Positions 10,696-19,703 of a DNA stretch of 64,000 nucleotides are shown piece by piece. The notes beneath the pieces are model-generated. The model had not been told where the DNA came from. It saw nothing but the letters and a program-made list of their open reading frames with translations, and ran no database searches. The stretch covers positions 2,418,001 through 2,482,000 of the forward strand of contig CP051229.1 of NCBI GenBank assembly GCA_017792365.1, given 5' to 3'. This stretch comes from Hyphomonas sp. (GTDB lineage Bacteria > Pseudomonadota > Alphaproteobacteria > Caulobacterales > Hyphomonadaceae). Made by a program: the position numbers and the translations under genes. Each line of letters opens with the position of its first letter. Within the stretch, counting starts at the first letter, position 1.

Positions 10696-11751
10696 CTAGC
10701 GCAGTCTCGCATTGATGGCCGCCAGCGCCTTGGCGCCGGGAACGAGATCCGCATCCGACAGCTGGTTGAGCGGCGTCTCGCACGTACGCAGTCGGTCATG
10801 CAGATCGCTCGCATCCGGATCGACATAAAGGAGACCCGTCGAGATTTCGCCCGCAGCGGCGCTCTCCTGAACATGGTTGGCAGCCGCGATCCGGTCCGTC
10901 GGATCGTAGTCCTCGCCCAGCTTCCGAAGCCGCAGCACAGACCCGTCATGCTGCGTCACTTCCCGAAGCTCGCCCGGCTCGTACTCAGCCGTGATGGCCG
11001 CCTGCCCGGTGATCACATCCAGCCGGTTCACCGCCTCGTTGTGCTCGCGCACATAGTCATAGCTCTTCGTCGACCCGTCATGGTTGTTGAACGCCACACA
11101 CGGGCTGATCACGTCGAGAAACGCAGGACCGTGATGGCGCAGCGCGCCCTTGATCAGCGGCACCAGCTGGCCCTTGTCGCCCGAAAAGCTGCGCGCCACG
11201 TAAGTCGCCCCCAGCTGAAGCGCCAGCGCCACGAGGTCGATCCCGGATTCGGTATTCTCGACACCCTTCTTCGACTTCGAACCCTTGTCCGACGTCGCCG
11301 AGAACTGTCCCTTTGTCAGGCCATAAACGCCATTGTTCTCGACGATATAGGTCATGTTCACGCCGCGCCGCATCGAATGCGCGAACTGCCCCAGACCGAT
11401 GGAAGCAGAATCCCCATCGCCCGACACGCCCAGATAGATCAGGTCCCGGTTGGCGAGGTTTGCGCCCGTCAGCACAGACGGCATCCGGCCGTGCACCGTG
11501 TTGAACCCGTGGCTCTGTCCAAGGAAATAATCCGGCGTCTTCGACGAACAGCCGATGCCGGACATCTTTGCAAGCCGGTGCGGTTCAACCTCCAGCTCGA
11601 ACGCCGCCTGGATGATCGCCGCACTGATCGAATCGTGCCCGCACCCGGCGCACAGGGTCGACACTTTGCCCTCATAATCCCGGCGCGTCAGGCCGAGCGC
11701 GTTGGTCTTTAACGCCGGATGGTGCATGCGCGGTTTGAGAATGTAGGTCAT
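10696..11751 (-). CDS. korB: 2-oxoacid:ferredoxin oxidoreductase beta subunit
   Basis: A 351-residue beta subunit that binds thiamine diphosphate and one [4Fe-4S] cluster. Cysteines C34 and C37 ('CAGCGHDS'), C68 ('GIGCSSKTP') and a later one in 'SPCVAFNNH' supply the cluster ligands. The ThDP motif is 'GDGDSASIG' (111-119) with 'ENNGVYG' (138-144). With KorA it would interconvert 2-oxoglutarate (or another 2-oxoacid) plus CoA with the acyl-CoA, CO2 and reduced ferredoxin. The start overlaps the korA stop by 4 nt, so the two are translationally coupled. Substrate specificity is inferred from the family. Confidence 0.93.
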   Translation of the reverse strand: MTYILKPRMHHPALKTNALGLTRRDYEGKVSTLCAGCGHDSISAAIIQAAFELEVEPHRLAKMSGIGCSSKTPDYFLGQSHGFNTVHGRMPSVLTGANLANRDLIYLGVSGDGDSASIGLGQFAHSMRRGVNMTYIVENNGVYGLTKGQFSATSDKGSKSKKGVENTESGIDLVALALQLGATYVARSFSGDKGQLVPLIKGALRHHGPAFLDVISPCVAFNNHDGSTKSYDYVREHNEAVNRLDVITGQAAITAEYEPGELREVTQHDGSVLRLRKLGEDYDPTDRIAAANHVQESAAAGEISTGLLYVDPDASDLHDRLRTCETPLNQLSDADLVPGAKALAAINARLR

Positions 11752-13574
11752 TTCGCCATCTCCGCGCTGGCCTTCACCGGTTTCAACTGCTGCCCGATCG
11801 CCTCGATCAGGAACCGCGCCGTGATCGGCGTGCCGTCAAAATGCAGCACCTTCGTCAGGCGCTTGGGATCAATCTCACCCTCATTCATGATCAGCGTCCG
11901 CAACTGCGCATCGCGGTTCTGCTCGACCACGAACACCTGCTCGTGCGCCCGGATGAAATCATAGACCTCGTCGGAGAACGGAAACCCGCGCACCCGCATC
12001 GCATCGATGTTCTGCCCGCGCGCCTCCAGCGTCTCCAGCGCCTCGTCCATCGCCGGCGCCGTCGATCCGTAATAGATCACGCCCGTCTTGGTTTTCTTCT
12101 TCGCTTTCCGCACGACAGGCGCCGGCACCAGCTTCGCCGCCGTCCCGAACTTCAGGAGCAGCCGCTCCATGTTGTCGCGATAATCGACGCCCTTTTCCGA
12201 ATAGCCCGCCATCCGGTTGCGCGACGTGCCGCGCGTGAAGAACGCGCCTTTCTCCGGATGTGTGCCCGGATAGGTCCGGTACGGAATGCCGTCGCCATCG
12301 AGGTCAGTATAGCGCCCGAAGCTCGCCCCCGCCTCCAGGTCCTCAGCGGACATCACCTTGCCGCGATCCAGCGTCCGCTTCTCATCCCACTTGAACGGCT
12401 CGACCAGCCATTCCTGCATCCCGATATCGAGATCAAGCATCACGAATACGGTCGTCTGCAGCCGGTCGGCGAGATCGAACGCCTGCGCGCCCATCTCGAA
12501 GCACTCGCCGGGATCAGCCGGCAAAAGCATCACGTGCTTGGTGTCGCCATGGCTCGCATACGCCGCCAGCAACAGGTCCGATTGCTGCGTCCGCGTCGGC
12601 ATCCCCGTCGACGGCCCGCCCCGCTGCACATCGAAGATCACCGCCGGGATTTCCGCAAAGTACGACAGCCCGATGAACTCGTTCATCAGCGAAATGCCCG
12701 GCCCGGACGTACACGTGAACGAGCGGGCGCCATTCCACCCCGCCCCGACCACGATCCCGATCGAGGCGATCTCGTCCTCGCCCTGAACGATCGCGTACTT
12801 CGCCTTGCCGTCCTCCGACGTGCGCAGCTTCTTGCAGTGCGCCGTGAACGCCTCGGCCAGCGACGTGGACGGCGTGATCGGATACCAGGCGCAAACCGTC
12901 GCCCCGCCATAGACCGCACCCAGCGCGGCTGCGTCATTGCCTTCGACAAAGATCCGGTCGCCGACCGCATCCGCGCGCCGCAATTGAAGACCGATCGGCT
13001 CCAGATGCTCGCGCGCCCAGTCACGACCCAGATTGAAGGCCTGCAGGTTGGCGTCGATCAGCTTGGGCTTGGAGGCAAACGTCTCCTTCAGCACCGCCTC
13101 GACCACCTCGGGCTCGATATTGATGAGGTACGAAAGCGCCCCGACATAGGCGATGTTCTTGAACAGCTGGCGCTCGCGCGGAACCTTGTAGGCCTCGTTG
13201 CAGATCGCCGTCAGCGGTACGCCGATGATGTTGATGTCCTCGCGAAACTTCGACGGCGGCATCGGCTTGGTGGAATCGTAGAACAGATACCCGCCCGGAA
13301 CGATCTCCTGCAGGTCGTCGTCCCAGGTCTGCGGGTTCAGCGCCACGGCGAGATCGACGCCCCCGCGCCGCCCCAGATGCCCGGCCTCGGTCACCCGCAC
13401 CTCATACCAGGTCGGCAGGCCCTGAATGTTGGAAGGAAAGATGTTCCGCGCCGACACCGGCACGCCCATCCGGATGATCGTCTTGGCGAACAGCCCGTTG
13501 GCCGAAGCCGACCCCGACCCGTTCACGTTCGCAAACTTCACAACGAAGTCGTTGATTGCGCTAAGCTTGTCCAT
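11748..13574 (-). CDS. korA: 2-oxoacid:ferredoxin oxidoreductase, fused gamma-alpha subunit
   Basis: A 608-residue subunit in which a gamma domain (about residues 1-190, containing 'GSGSASANGLFAKTIIRMG') is fused to the alpha pyrimidine-binding domain. The alpha part opens with the diagnostic 'YPITPSTSLAEAF' and has 'QGEDEIASIGIVVGAGWNGA' and 'TSGPGISLMNEF'. This is the two-subunit KorAB layout found in aerobes such as Mycobacterium and haloarchaea, which lacks an integral delta ferredoxin subunit. It lies 9 bp downstream of a flavoprotein carrying its own ferredoxin domains, which could act as electron partner. Confidence 0.93.
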   Translation of the reverse strand: MDKLSAINDFVVKFANVNGSGSASANGLFAKTIIRMGVPVSARNIFPSNIQGLPTWYEVRVTEAGHLGRRGGVDLAVALNPQTWDDDLQEIVPGGYLFYDSTKPMPPSKFREDINIIGVPLTAICNEAYKVPRERQLFKNIAYVGALSYLINIEPEVVEAVLKETFASKPKLIDANLQAFNLGRDWAREHLEPIGLQLRRADAVGDRIFVEGNDAAALGAVYGGATVCAWYPITPSTSLAEAFTAHCKKLRTSEDGKAKYAIVQGEDEIASIGIVVGAGWNGARSFTCTSGPGISLMNEFIGLSYFAEIPAVIFDVQRGGPSTGMPTRTQQSDLLLAAYASHGDTKHVMLLPADPGECFEMGAQAFDLADRLQTTVFVMLDLDIGMQEWLVEPFKWDEKRTLDRGKVMSAEDLEAGASFGRYTDLDGDGIPYRTYPGTHPEKGAFFTRGTSRNRMAGYSEKGVDYRDNMERLLLKFGTAAKLVPAPVVRKAKKKTKTGVIYYGSTAPAMDEALETLEARGQNIDAMRVRGFPFSDEVYDFIRAHEQVFVVEQNRDAQLRTLIMNEGEIDPKRLTKVLHFDGTPITARFLIEAIGQQLKPVKASAEMAK

Positions 13575-13583
13575 GTCGGTGAA

Positions 13584-15374
13584 CTACCCGGCCCGCCCGC
13601 AGGACCCGGCCTGCGCAATATCGATAATATACTTCTGCATGTCCCACGCGCCGGTCGGACAACGCTCCGCGCACAACCCGCAATGCAGGCAGACATCCTC
13701 GTCCTTCGCCATGATGCGCCCGGTCTCTTCAAGCGGCGGGCTGACATAGATGTCCTGCTCGGGATTGGTCGCCGGCTGCTTCAGCCGCTGCCGCAGCTCC
13801 GGCTCGGGCCCGTTCTCCGTGAACGTGATGCAGTCCATCGGGCATATGTCGACGCAGGCGTCGCACTCGATGCACGTCTTGTCGTTGAACACGGTCTGCA
13901 CATCGCAGTTGAGGCAGCGCTGCGCCTCCTTGAATCCGAGCTCCTGGTCGAAACCCAGCTCGGCCTCCATCTTGATGTCCTTCAGCCGCGCCGCCTTGTC
14001 GGCGTGGGGCACGGCGTAGCGAACGTCATTGGCGATATCGTTGTCGTACGACCACTCGTGGATGCCCATCTTCTGGCTGGTGATCGTCACACCCGGCGGC
14101 GGCCGCTGGCTGACGTCTTCCCCGCTCAGGAACATGTCGATCGACACCGCTGCCGCATGTCCATGCGCTACGGCCCAGATGATGTTCTTCGGCCCGAACG
14201 CCGCATCCCCACCGAAGAACACGTTCGGGATCGACGACTGCATCGTGTCCTCGTCCACGACCGGCATGTCCCACTTGCCGAACTCCAGCCCGCAATCGCG
14301 CTCGATCCACGGAAAGGCGTTCTCCTGTCCAACCGCGACGAGAACATCGTCGCACTCAAACGTCTCGTCCGGCTCGCCCGTCGGCACCAGCTTCCGGCGG
14401 CCCTTGTCGTCGTATTCGGCCTTCACCTTCTCGAAGACCATGCCCGTCAGCTTGCCGTTCTCGTGCAGGAAGGCCTTGGGCACGAGATAGTTGAGGATCG
14501 GAATGTCCTCCGCGACCGCATCTTCCTTCTCCCACGGAGACGCCTTCATCTCCTCATAGCCGGACCGCACGATCACCTTCACATCGTCGCCGCCAAGCCT
14601 GCGCGCCGTCCGGCAGCAATCCATCGCCGTGTTGCCGCCGCCCAGCACGATCACGCGCCTGCCGATCTTGTTGGTGTGCTCGAACGACACGTTCGCCAGC
14701 CACTGGATGCCGATATGGATGTTGGCGTCCGCTTCTTTGCGCCCGGGAAGATCAAGGTCCCGCCCCTGCGGCGCCCCCGACCCCACGAAGATCGCGTCAT
14801 AGTCCTCGGCCATCAGGTCCTTCAGGCTGTCGACCCACTTCTCAAGGTGCATGACCGGGCCCAGCCGCGTGATAAACCCGACTTCCTCGTCGATGACTTC
14901 TTCCGGCAGGCGGAAACGCGGGATTTGGCTGCGGATCATCCCGCCAGCGCGCTTGTCCCCGTCAAACACATGAACTTCGTACCCGAGCGGCGCGAGATCG
15001 CGCGCCACGGTCAGCGAGGCGGGCCCGGCCCCGATGCACGCCACCTTCTTGCCGTTGAGGGCGGCCGCAGGCTGCGGCATGCGCTCGACCACATCGCCTT
15101 TGTTGTCGGCCGCAACGCGCTTCAGCCGGCAGATCGCCACCGGCTCTTCTTCCACCCGGCCGCGCCGGCACGCCGGCTCGCACGGCCGGTCGCAGGTGCG
15201 CCCCAGCACGCCGGGAAACACGTTCGACTTCCAGTTGATCATGTACGCGTCGGAATAGCGCTTGTCGGCGATCAGCCGGATGTATTCCGGCACCGGCGTA
15301 TGCGCCGGACACGCCCACTGGCAGTCCACGACCTTATGAAAATAGTCCGGACGACTGATGTCCGTAGCCTTCAC
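13584..15374 (-). CDS. GltD-like NAD(P)/FAD oxidoreductase with C-terminal 2[4Fe-4S] ferredoxin domain
   Basis: A 596-residue protein in three parts. (1) An N-terminal GltD-type cysteine-rich helical domain, with C18, C22, C61, C65 and C69. (2) The FAD and NAD(P) Rossmann pair: 'CIGAGPASLTVARDLAPLG' and 'VIVLGGGNTAMDCCRTARR', with 'VAVGQENAFPW' and 'FFGGDAAFG'. (3) A C-terminal bacterial ferredoxin domain, 'CIECDACVDICPMDC' and 'CLHCGLCAERCPTG'. The layout resembles glutamate synthase small subunit/NfnB proteins that pass electrons between NAD(P)H and iron-sulfur partners. It starts at GTG with a GGGAGAG site and is first gene of the operon with korA and korB. Confidence 0.9.
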   Translation of the reverse strand: MKATDISRPDYFHKVVDCQWACPAHTPVPEYIRLIADKRYSDAYMINWKSNVFPGVLGRTCDRPCEPACRRGRVEEEPVAICRLKRVAADNKGDVVERMPQPAAALNGKKVACIGAGPASLTVARDLAPLGYEVHVFDGDKRAGGMIRSQIPRFRLPEEVIDEEVGFITRLGPVMHLEKWVDSLKDLMAEDYDAIFVGSGAPQGRDLDLPGRKEADANIHIGIQWLANVSFEHTNKIGRRVIVLGGGNTAMDCCRTARRLGGDDVKVIVRSGYEEMKASPWEKEDAVAEDIPILNYLVPKAFLHENGKLTGMVFEKVKAEYDDKGRRKLVPTGEPDETFECDDVLVAVGQENAFPWIERDCGLEFGKWDMPVVDEDTMQSSIPNVFFGGDAAFGPKNIIWAVAHGHAAAVSIDMFLSGEDVSQRPPPGVTITSQKMGIHEWSYDNDIANDVRYAVPHADKAARLKDIKMEAELGFDQELGFKEAQRCLNCDVQTVFNDKTCIECDACVDICPMDCITFTENGPEPELRQRLKQPATNPEQDIYVSPPLEETGRIMAKDEDVCLHCGLCAERCPTGAWDMQKYIIDIAQAGSCGRAG

Positions 15375-15511
15375 CGGCGTCTCTCCCACCCGCTGGATTG
15401 TCCGGCTTTTATGCGCATCCGGACGAACTGACGCCCTTGACCCTACTCCCCGCAAAATAAACGTCCAGCGACGAATCCGCGCGTCTGGCGAAGCGTTTCT
15501 GATCTGACGCT

Positions 15512-16162
15512 TCAGCCCTTGCGAAACACCACGCTCAGATTGTTGGCCGGCATCTCGACCACGTCGGCAAGCTCCAGCCCCGCATCGCGCGCGAGAGGAA
15601 CGATATCGCCCTCAAGGTCGCGAACGCCCCAACGTGCGTCCCTCGATTTCAGGCTTTCATCGAACGCTTCATTCGACGGCGCCGTATGAACCCCGCCCCG
15701 GGAAAATGGTCCATAAAGAAACAGCACGCCGCCCGGCGCGAGGTACCGCCCCGCGCCCGCCAGAAGGCCGCGCGCCGACTCGAACGGCGAGATGTGAATC
15801 ATGTTCAGCGACACGATCCCGGCAAGCGCCCCCGCCTCGCATCCCTCCCAGTCCGCAGCCGACACATCGATCGCATGCGGCGGCGCGACATTGGCCAGCC
15901 CTTCATGCGCCGCCCACGCAGCGATCGAGGCCCGCGATTGGGGATCAGGATCGCCCGGCCGCCAGCGCACGCCCGGCAGCGCCGCCGCAAACGTCACCGC
16001 ATGCTCGCCGGTCCCCGCCCCAACCTCCAGCACCTCGCCCTCGCGCGGCGCAAACCGCAGCAACACGTCGCGCACGACTTCACGATTGCGCCCGGCCGAA
16101 GGAGAAAACAGCCGCCCGCCATCCGCGCCGCGATCCTCAAGAGCGATAGGTTTGTCCGTCAT
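15512..16162 (-). CDS. DUF938 SAM-dependent methyltransferase
   Basis: A 216-residue class I methyltransferase of the DUF938 family. Motif I is 'VLEVGAGTGEHAVTFAAALPG', the acidic position after beta-2 lies in 'PGDPDPQSRASI', and 'SLNMIHISPFESARGLL' is the family signature. The substrate is unknown. I chose ATG at 16162, giving 'MTDKPIALEDRGADGGRLFSP', the usual DUF938 opening. It is 32 bp downstream of the membrane/Gfo-Idh fusion gene and may share its transcript. Confidence 0.88.
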   Translation of the reverse strand: MTDKPIALEDRGADGGRLFSPSAGRNREVVRDVLLRFAPREGEVLEVGAGTGEHAVTFAAALPGVRWRPGDPDPQSRASIAAWAAHEGLANVAPPHAIDVSAADWEGCEAGALAGIVSLNMIHISPFESARGLLAGAGRYLAPGGVLFLYGPFSRGGVHTAPSNEAFDESLKSRDARWGVRDLEGDIVPLARDAGLELADVVEMPANNLSVVFRKG

Positions 16163-16194
16163 CTTCAGCCGCCGTCCGCTTTGCTCTCGCCCGA

Positions 16195-17940
16195 TCAGGC
16201 CATGTCGCGCGGACAAGCGTCCTCGCTGATCGTATCTCCGTACGCCCAGCTCGCTGGCGCCTGCAACGTGTCCTGCTCCGACAGCCAGGCGAGCACCGGG
16301 ATCTGGTCTTCCAGCTCATCATAGCGCTCGCCCGCCCAGCCTTCCCGAAAGAACTTGAGCATCAGATACATCTGCACGGCATAAGGCGTCCGATACTTCG
16401 GCCTGATCTCGAGCCGGACCACCGTCTCCTTGCCGCCTTCGCCAAGCGTCAGCACGGTCTCACCCGTCTCGAAATCCGTCGCAATCGATCCATGCTCGAA
16501 TTCAAATCGCGCTGACCGCTGCGCGCGGTCCACCGGCATGTACTTACCTGCAACCAGCCTGACCCGCGCGCCATCCCCCGATGTCAGCGTTGTATCGATC
16601 AGCGTCGTCGCATCCTGCACCACGCTGCTATCGGATGAGCCGAGCTTCACCGCCTCCGGTCTCCACTTCGAAAGCGGTCCGCTAACCTTCTCAAGCAGCA
16701 TGAACAGGTGAACGCCAGTCTCGAACAGCAGCCCGCCCTCCTCGGCCTGTTCCGTCCAGGCCCGGCGAGAAGGGCTTGGGGACCGCGCGTCGGTCTCCAA
16801 CAGGTATAGTTCGCCGGAGTTGAGGTTTCCCAGCCGCGCGACGAGGTTTTCAGGCGATGGCAGGTTGCCAGACACGCGGATGAGCGGCGCGTGCGCTTCC
16901 ACCCGGTCAAACACCCATCTCAGAGTCAGCGCTTTCTCGAGGCTGTAATAACTGAGCGCGAACCCGTTCGAGAACCATGCTGCAGCCTTCGCCTGAAGAT
17001 CGGCGATCTCTGTCGGCCTTGCGACGATCGGCTTTTCCACCGCAAATCGCAGCCCGTTTTCGAAACAGTGGCGGATGTAGTCAGCATGCGCGCCGGTTGA
17101 GGTCGCAATGTAGACGGGATGGCCCTCGGCCGAGGCCCTCGCCTTGATGGCGGTTTCAGGCATCAGGTGAACATCGCTGGCCTTGATCGGTCCGGCAGCA
17201 TCAGACCCGGGCAGCGCATGCAGCCGGTAGCGGTCAGTGCCAATCCGCAATGCGCGCAGCGCCGGAATGACCCGCCTCGACACAACATCCCCGGCGCCGA
17301 TGACCGAGAATTGCGGGAACGTCTTGAACTCGGTCGATGGATACATCTGACGCAGATTGCCGATCACTATGATGGTGTAGATCAGGCCGAGCGCCCGCAG
17401 CGGGTGCGCCAGCCGGTCTGGAAGATCCGACCCCCCCACGAAGATCGCCTGCGCCAACTCTCCCGCCGGCTGGTCGAACAAGAGGCCCAGATTCAGAATC
17501 TGGACGGCAAGCACGACGGGGAACAGCACGAAGTACTCCGAGCGGTGATACAGCGTGTAGCCCGGCTCAGCGAAGTTCCGGATGAACAGGTAATACAGCG
17601 CCCAGAGCCCGGTCTCGAAGACCATCAGATACGCGAACGCGTGCAACGGGTAGATGTGCCAGCCTGCAAACAGCCAGCGTTCGTCGAACAATCCTTCAGA
17701 GCCGACATACAGAGCCAGCGACAGCCCCAGCACAGCCAGGAAATAGACTTCCGTATAAAGCGCATGGAAGTTGGGGCGCCGCGACCGGTGGCTGACGCTC
17801 CACCTCTGCTTGAACTTGCGGTGGCAGAGTTTCACCCATTGTAGCGGACTGAACAGTCTCGCGATGGCAAACAGGTGAAAGACGATGAAGGCGAGGATCG
17901 AGGGCTTGTCACCCCAGTACCAGACAGGCCGCGAAGGCAT
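16195..17940 (-). CDS. Membrane protein fused to a Gfo/Idh/MocA oxidoreductase domain
   Basis: A 581-residue two-part protein. Residues 1-200 hold about five hydrophobic segments (near 14-30, 59-80, 99-121, 135-155 and 180-196), with basic loops after the first. A Rossmann domain then begins at residue 211 ('FSVIGAGDVVSRRVIPAL'). It carries the Gfo/Idh/MocA signature 'FAVEKPIVARPTE', whose Lys is normally catalytic, and a long C-terminal alpha/beta domain. The soluble half would be an NAD(P)-dependent sugar or polyol oxidoreductase tethered to the membrane. I do not recognise the membrane half. ATG 17940 is preferred; GTG 17982 is an in-frame alternative. The frame is open further upstream through the tRNA and is not coding there. 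Confidence 0.78.
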   Translation of the reverse strand: MPSRPVWYWGDKPSILAFIVFHLFAIARLFSPLQWVKLCHRKFKQRWSVSHRSRRPNFHALYTEVYFLAVLGLSLALYVGSEGLFDERWLFAGWHIYPLHAFAYLMVFETGLWALYYLFIRNFAEPGYTLYHRSEYFVLFPVVLAVQILNLGLLFDQPAGELAQAIFVGGSDLPDRLAHPLRALGLIYTIIVIGNLRQMYPSTEFKTFPQFSVIGAGDVVSRRVIPALRALRIGTDRYRLHALPGSDAAGPIKASDVHLMPETAIKARASAEGHPVYIATSTGAHADYIRHCFENGLRFAVEKPIVARPTEIADLQAKAAAWFSNGFALSYYSLEKALTLRWVFDRVEAHAPLIRVSGNLPSPENLVARLGNLNSGELYLLETDARSPSPSRRAWTEQAEEGGLLFETGVHLFMLLEKVSGPLSKWRPEAVKLGSSDSSVVQDATTLIDTTLTSGDGARVRLVAGKYMPVDRAQRSARFEFEHGSIATDFETGETVLTLGEGGKETVVRLEIRPKYRTPYAVQMYLMLKFFREGWAGERYDELEDQIPVLAWLSEQDTLQAPASWAYGDTISEDACPRDMA

Positions 17941-18125
17941 CGTCGCGACTTCGCCGACAAAGTTCCGAATGCCCCGCAACACGTCCCCAGGTTCCCGTTG
18001 CCTGCAGCGACCCGCACACCGCCTAGAACCAAGTCCTCCACCAATCGGCGACTCCAGACAACCCGGGCCGCGTAAAACGCAACCGCGCCAGAGGCGACGG
18101 TTGAGAGCCCTGAATGTGCTGATAA

Positions 18126-18200
18126 TGGAGCGGGCGATGAGATTCGAACTCACGACCCCAACCTTGGCAAGGTTGTGCTCTACCCCTGAGCTACGCCCGC
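18126..18200 (-). tRNA. tRNA-Gly (anticodon GCC)
   Basis: A full cloverleaf on the minus strand. The acceptor arm GCGGGCG/CGCCCGC, a D-arm with AGCTCAGGGGTAGAGC, and the anticodon loop TTGCCAA are present. The T-arm loop is GTTCGAATC. The 3' CCA is encoded after a T discriminator. It lies between dinB and the membrane-oxidoreductase gene. Confidence 0.97.
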
Positions 18201-18325
18201 TTCCTGAGGGTATGCCGGCCAGCAAGGGCCGGGAGGGCGTCTTTAAGCCCAAAGCCGCCTCCGACACAAGGGGTCGCGCGCACGATCTGCCCGGATTGCC
18301 CCGCCGCCGCCGCCGTAGCCCGCCT

Positions 18326-18844
18326 TCAGGCGGCCGTTTCCTCCGGCATCAGGAAGATATCGGTGTCCTCCGGCCGCGCCCCTGCGGCCGTCAGCATGGC
18401 GTGAACCTGTCCGCGATGATGCGTCTGATGATTGAAGAAGTGCGCCACGCACAGCCCCGCCGGCCGCGTGACTTGCCTGTTGATCGCCCCGGAAAACCAC
18501 GTCAGGTCGCCGGCAAGCCAGTCTGCCGCAACCACGCGGGCCCACTCTGAAATCACATCGTCGAACGCAACACGGCGGGCGCAAAGCTCGCTCCACTCCG
18601 CAACCAGCTCCGGCGATTGCTTGATCCCGACGCCCGGCTTCTCCACCCGCTCCGGCCAGAACCGGCTCATCCACATCGCATCGGCCCACAGGATATGGCT
18701 CAGCGTTCCATGGATCGAACCAAAGAACGCGCCCCGCTCCGCCCGTCGCGCCGCCTCGTGCAGTCCGCCCGCCGCGGCATAAAGAGAACCATTCTGCCAG
18801 CGATTGTACCGCGCCATCATCCCCACAAACGACCGGTCGATCAT
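18326..18844 (-). CDS. DinB-family metal-dependent hydrolase-like protein
   Basis: A 172-residue four-helix DinB/YfiT-like protein. The three metal-binding histidines are visible: 'THSHILWADA'-type His in 'LSHILWADAMWMSRFWP', and two in 'FFNHQTHHRGQVHAMLTAAG'. Family members include thiol S-transferases using mycothiol or bacillithiol and many of unknown role. 'GARPEDTDIFLM' is the usual C-terminal tail. It lies 5 bp downstream of the DUF6065 gene and is probably co-transcribed with it. Confidence 0.88.
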   Translation of the reverse strand: MIDRSFVGMMARYNRWQNGSLYAAAGGLHEAARRAERGAFFGSIHGTLSHILWADAMWMSRFWPERVEKPGVGIKQSPELVAEWSELCARRVAFDDVISEWARVVAADWLAGDLTWFSGAINRQVTRPAGLCVAHFFNHQTHHRGQVHAMLTAAGARPEDTDIFLMPEETAA

Positions 18845-18849
18845 CGCTG

Positions 18850-19614
18850 CTATCCACCCAACCCCGGCAATGGCGGCTTGGGCGCTGCCGGCGCCTTCAG
18901 CTTGCGCTTGGTGACATGAGACTCCGCCGCCTGCCCGGTCGCCGCATTCTTGCCCGTCATGTAATGCCGCTGCCAGCGCTCGCGCATCGCATCCGCCTCG
19001 CGATCGCCCAGCCGCTTGTTGAAGTCGCTGCGGCTGTCGCGCCAGGTCTCATACTCCTTCTGCAGCTGCGCGTTCGACGACATCTGCCGCAAGGTCGGCT
19101 GCACCTGCTCCAGCAGCTTGTCCTGAACCAGCGTCACGAAACAAAACGGCTCGCCCTTCTCGAACCGCACCTTCCCGGGCCGCGTCATCTGCCAGTTCAT
19201 CGTGAACGGAAACGGCAGCCAGTCCGTCTCGATGATCCCGGTCAACGGATAGATGCCGTCCTTGGGCTCGTTGGGCGGCCCCATCGCCATCAGCGACCAG
19301 CCGGGATCGGTCCGGAACAGGTGCCCGGTATGAAAGGTCACGATCCCGCGCCGGAAATGACTGTCCGCGAACGAGCTCACCGGCGGCCACCCTTCGTCGG
19401 CCGTCAGCTTGATGTTCTCCTCCATCAGGCCGCCATCCCACTCGATCGTCAGCCCGTTCGGACACAGGATCTCCCAGCCCGACGAGTTCGCGATGTTCAA
19501 GGGCAGGCAGCGATAGGGATGCCGGTCATCGAACGCATCCATCCACGCGCGCCGCTGCACGCCGGGCACGATCTCAGGGCCGGTGTCATAGATCCGGTAG
19601 ATATCAAGTCGCAT
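18850..19614 (-). CDS. DUF6065 family protein
   Basis: A 254-residue soluble protein matching DUF6065. It opens 'MRLDIYRIYDTGPEI' and contains 'CLPLNIANSSGWEILCP' and 'TFHTGHLFRTDPGWSLMAMG', then 'KDGIYPLTGIIETDW' and 'FTMNWQMTRPG'. The basic Pro/Ala-rich C-terminus is less conserved. I know of no experimentally defined function. ATG 19614 gives the family start. It is upstream of dinB on the same strand. Confidence 0.8.
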   Translation of the reverse strand: MRLDIYRIYDTGPEIVPGVQRRAWMDAFDDRHPYRCLPLNIANSSGWEILCPNGLTIEWDGGLMEENIKLTADEGWPPVSSFADSHFRRGIVTFHTGHLFRTDPGWSLMAMGPPNEPKDGIYPLTGIIETDWLPFPFTMNWQMTRPGKVRFEKGEPFCFVTLVQDKLLEQVQPTLRQMSSNAQLQKEYETWRDSRSDFNKRLGDREADAMRERWQRHYMTGKNAATGQAAESHVTKRKLKAPAAPKPPLPGLGG

Positions 19615-19703
19615 CGAATGCTTGTCCCCGCACGGTGAAGGCTGCAAACACGGACCTTGTTATGCCCTCGGCATGATACAAACCAGTGACCACGGATAAT
19701 TCC

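Noticed and set aside
11841-15431. A 1,196-codon open frame on the + strand
   Set aside because: It is antisense to korA and the GltD-like gene. Strong GC3 bias removes stops from the opposite strand, and the translation is Arg/His/Leu-rich with no domain.
16195-18267. Upstream extension of the membrane-oxidoreductase gene to 18267
   Set aside because: The extension runs through tRNA-Gly; ATG 17940 gives a sensible membrane protein start.
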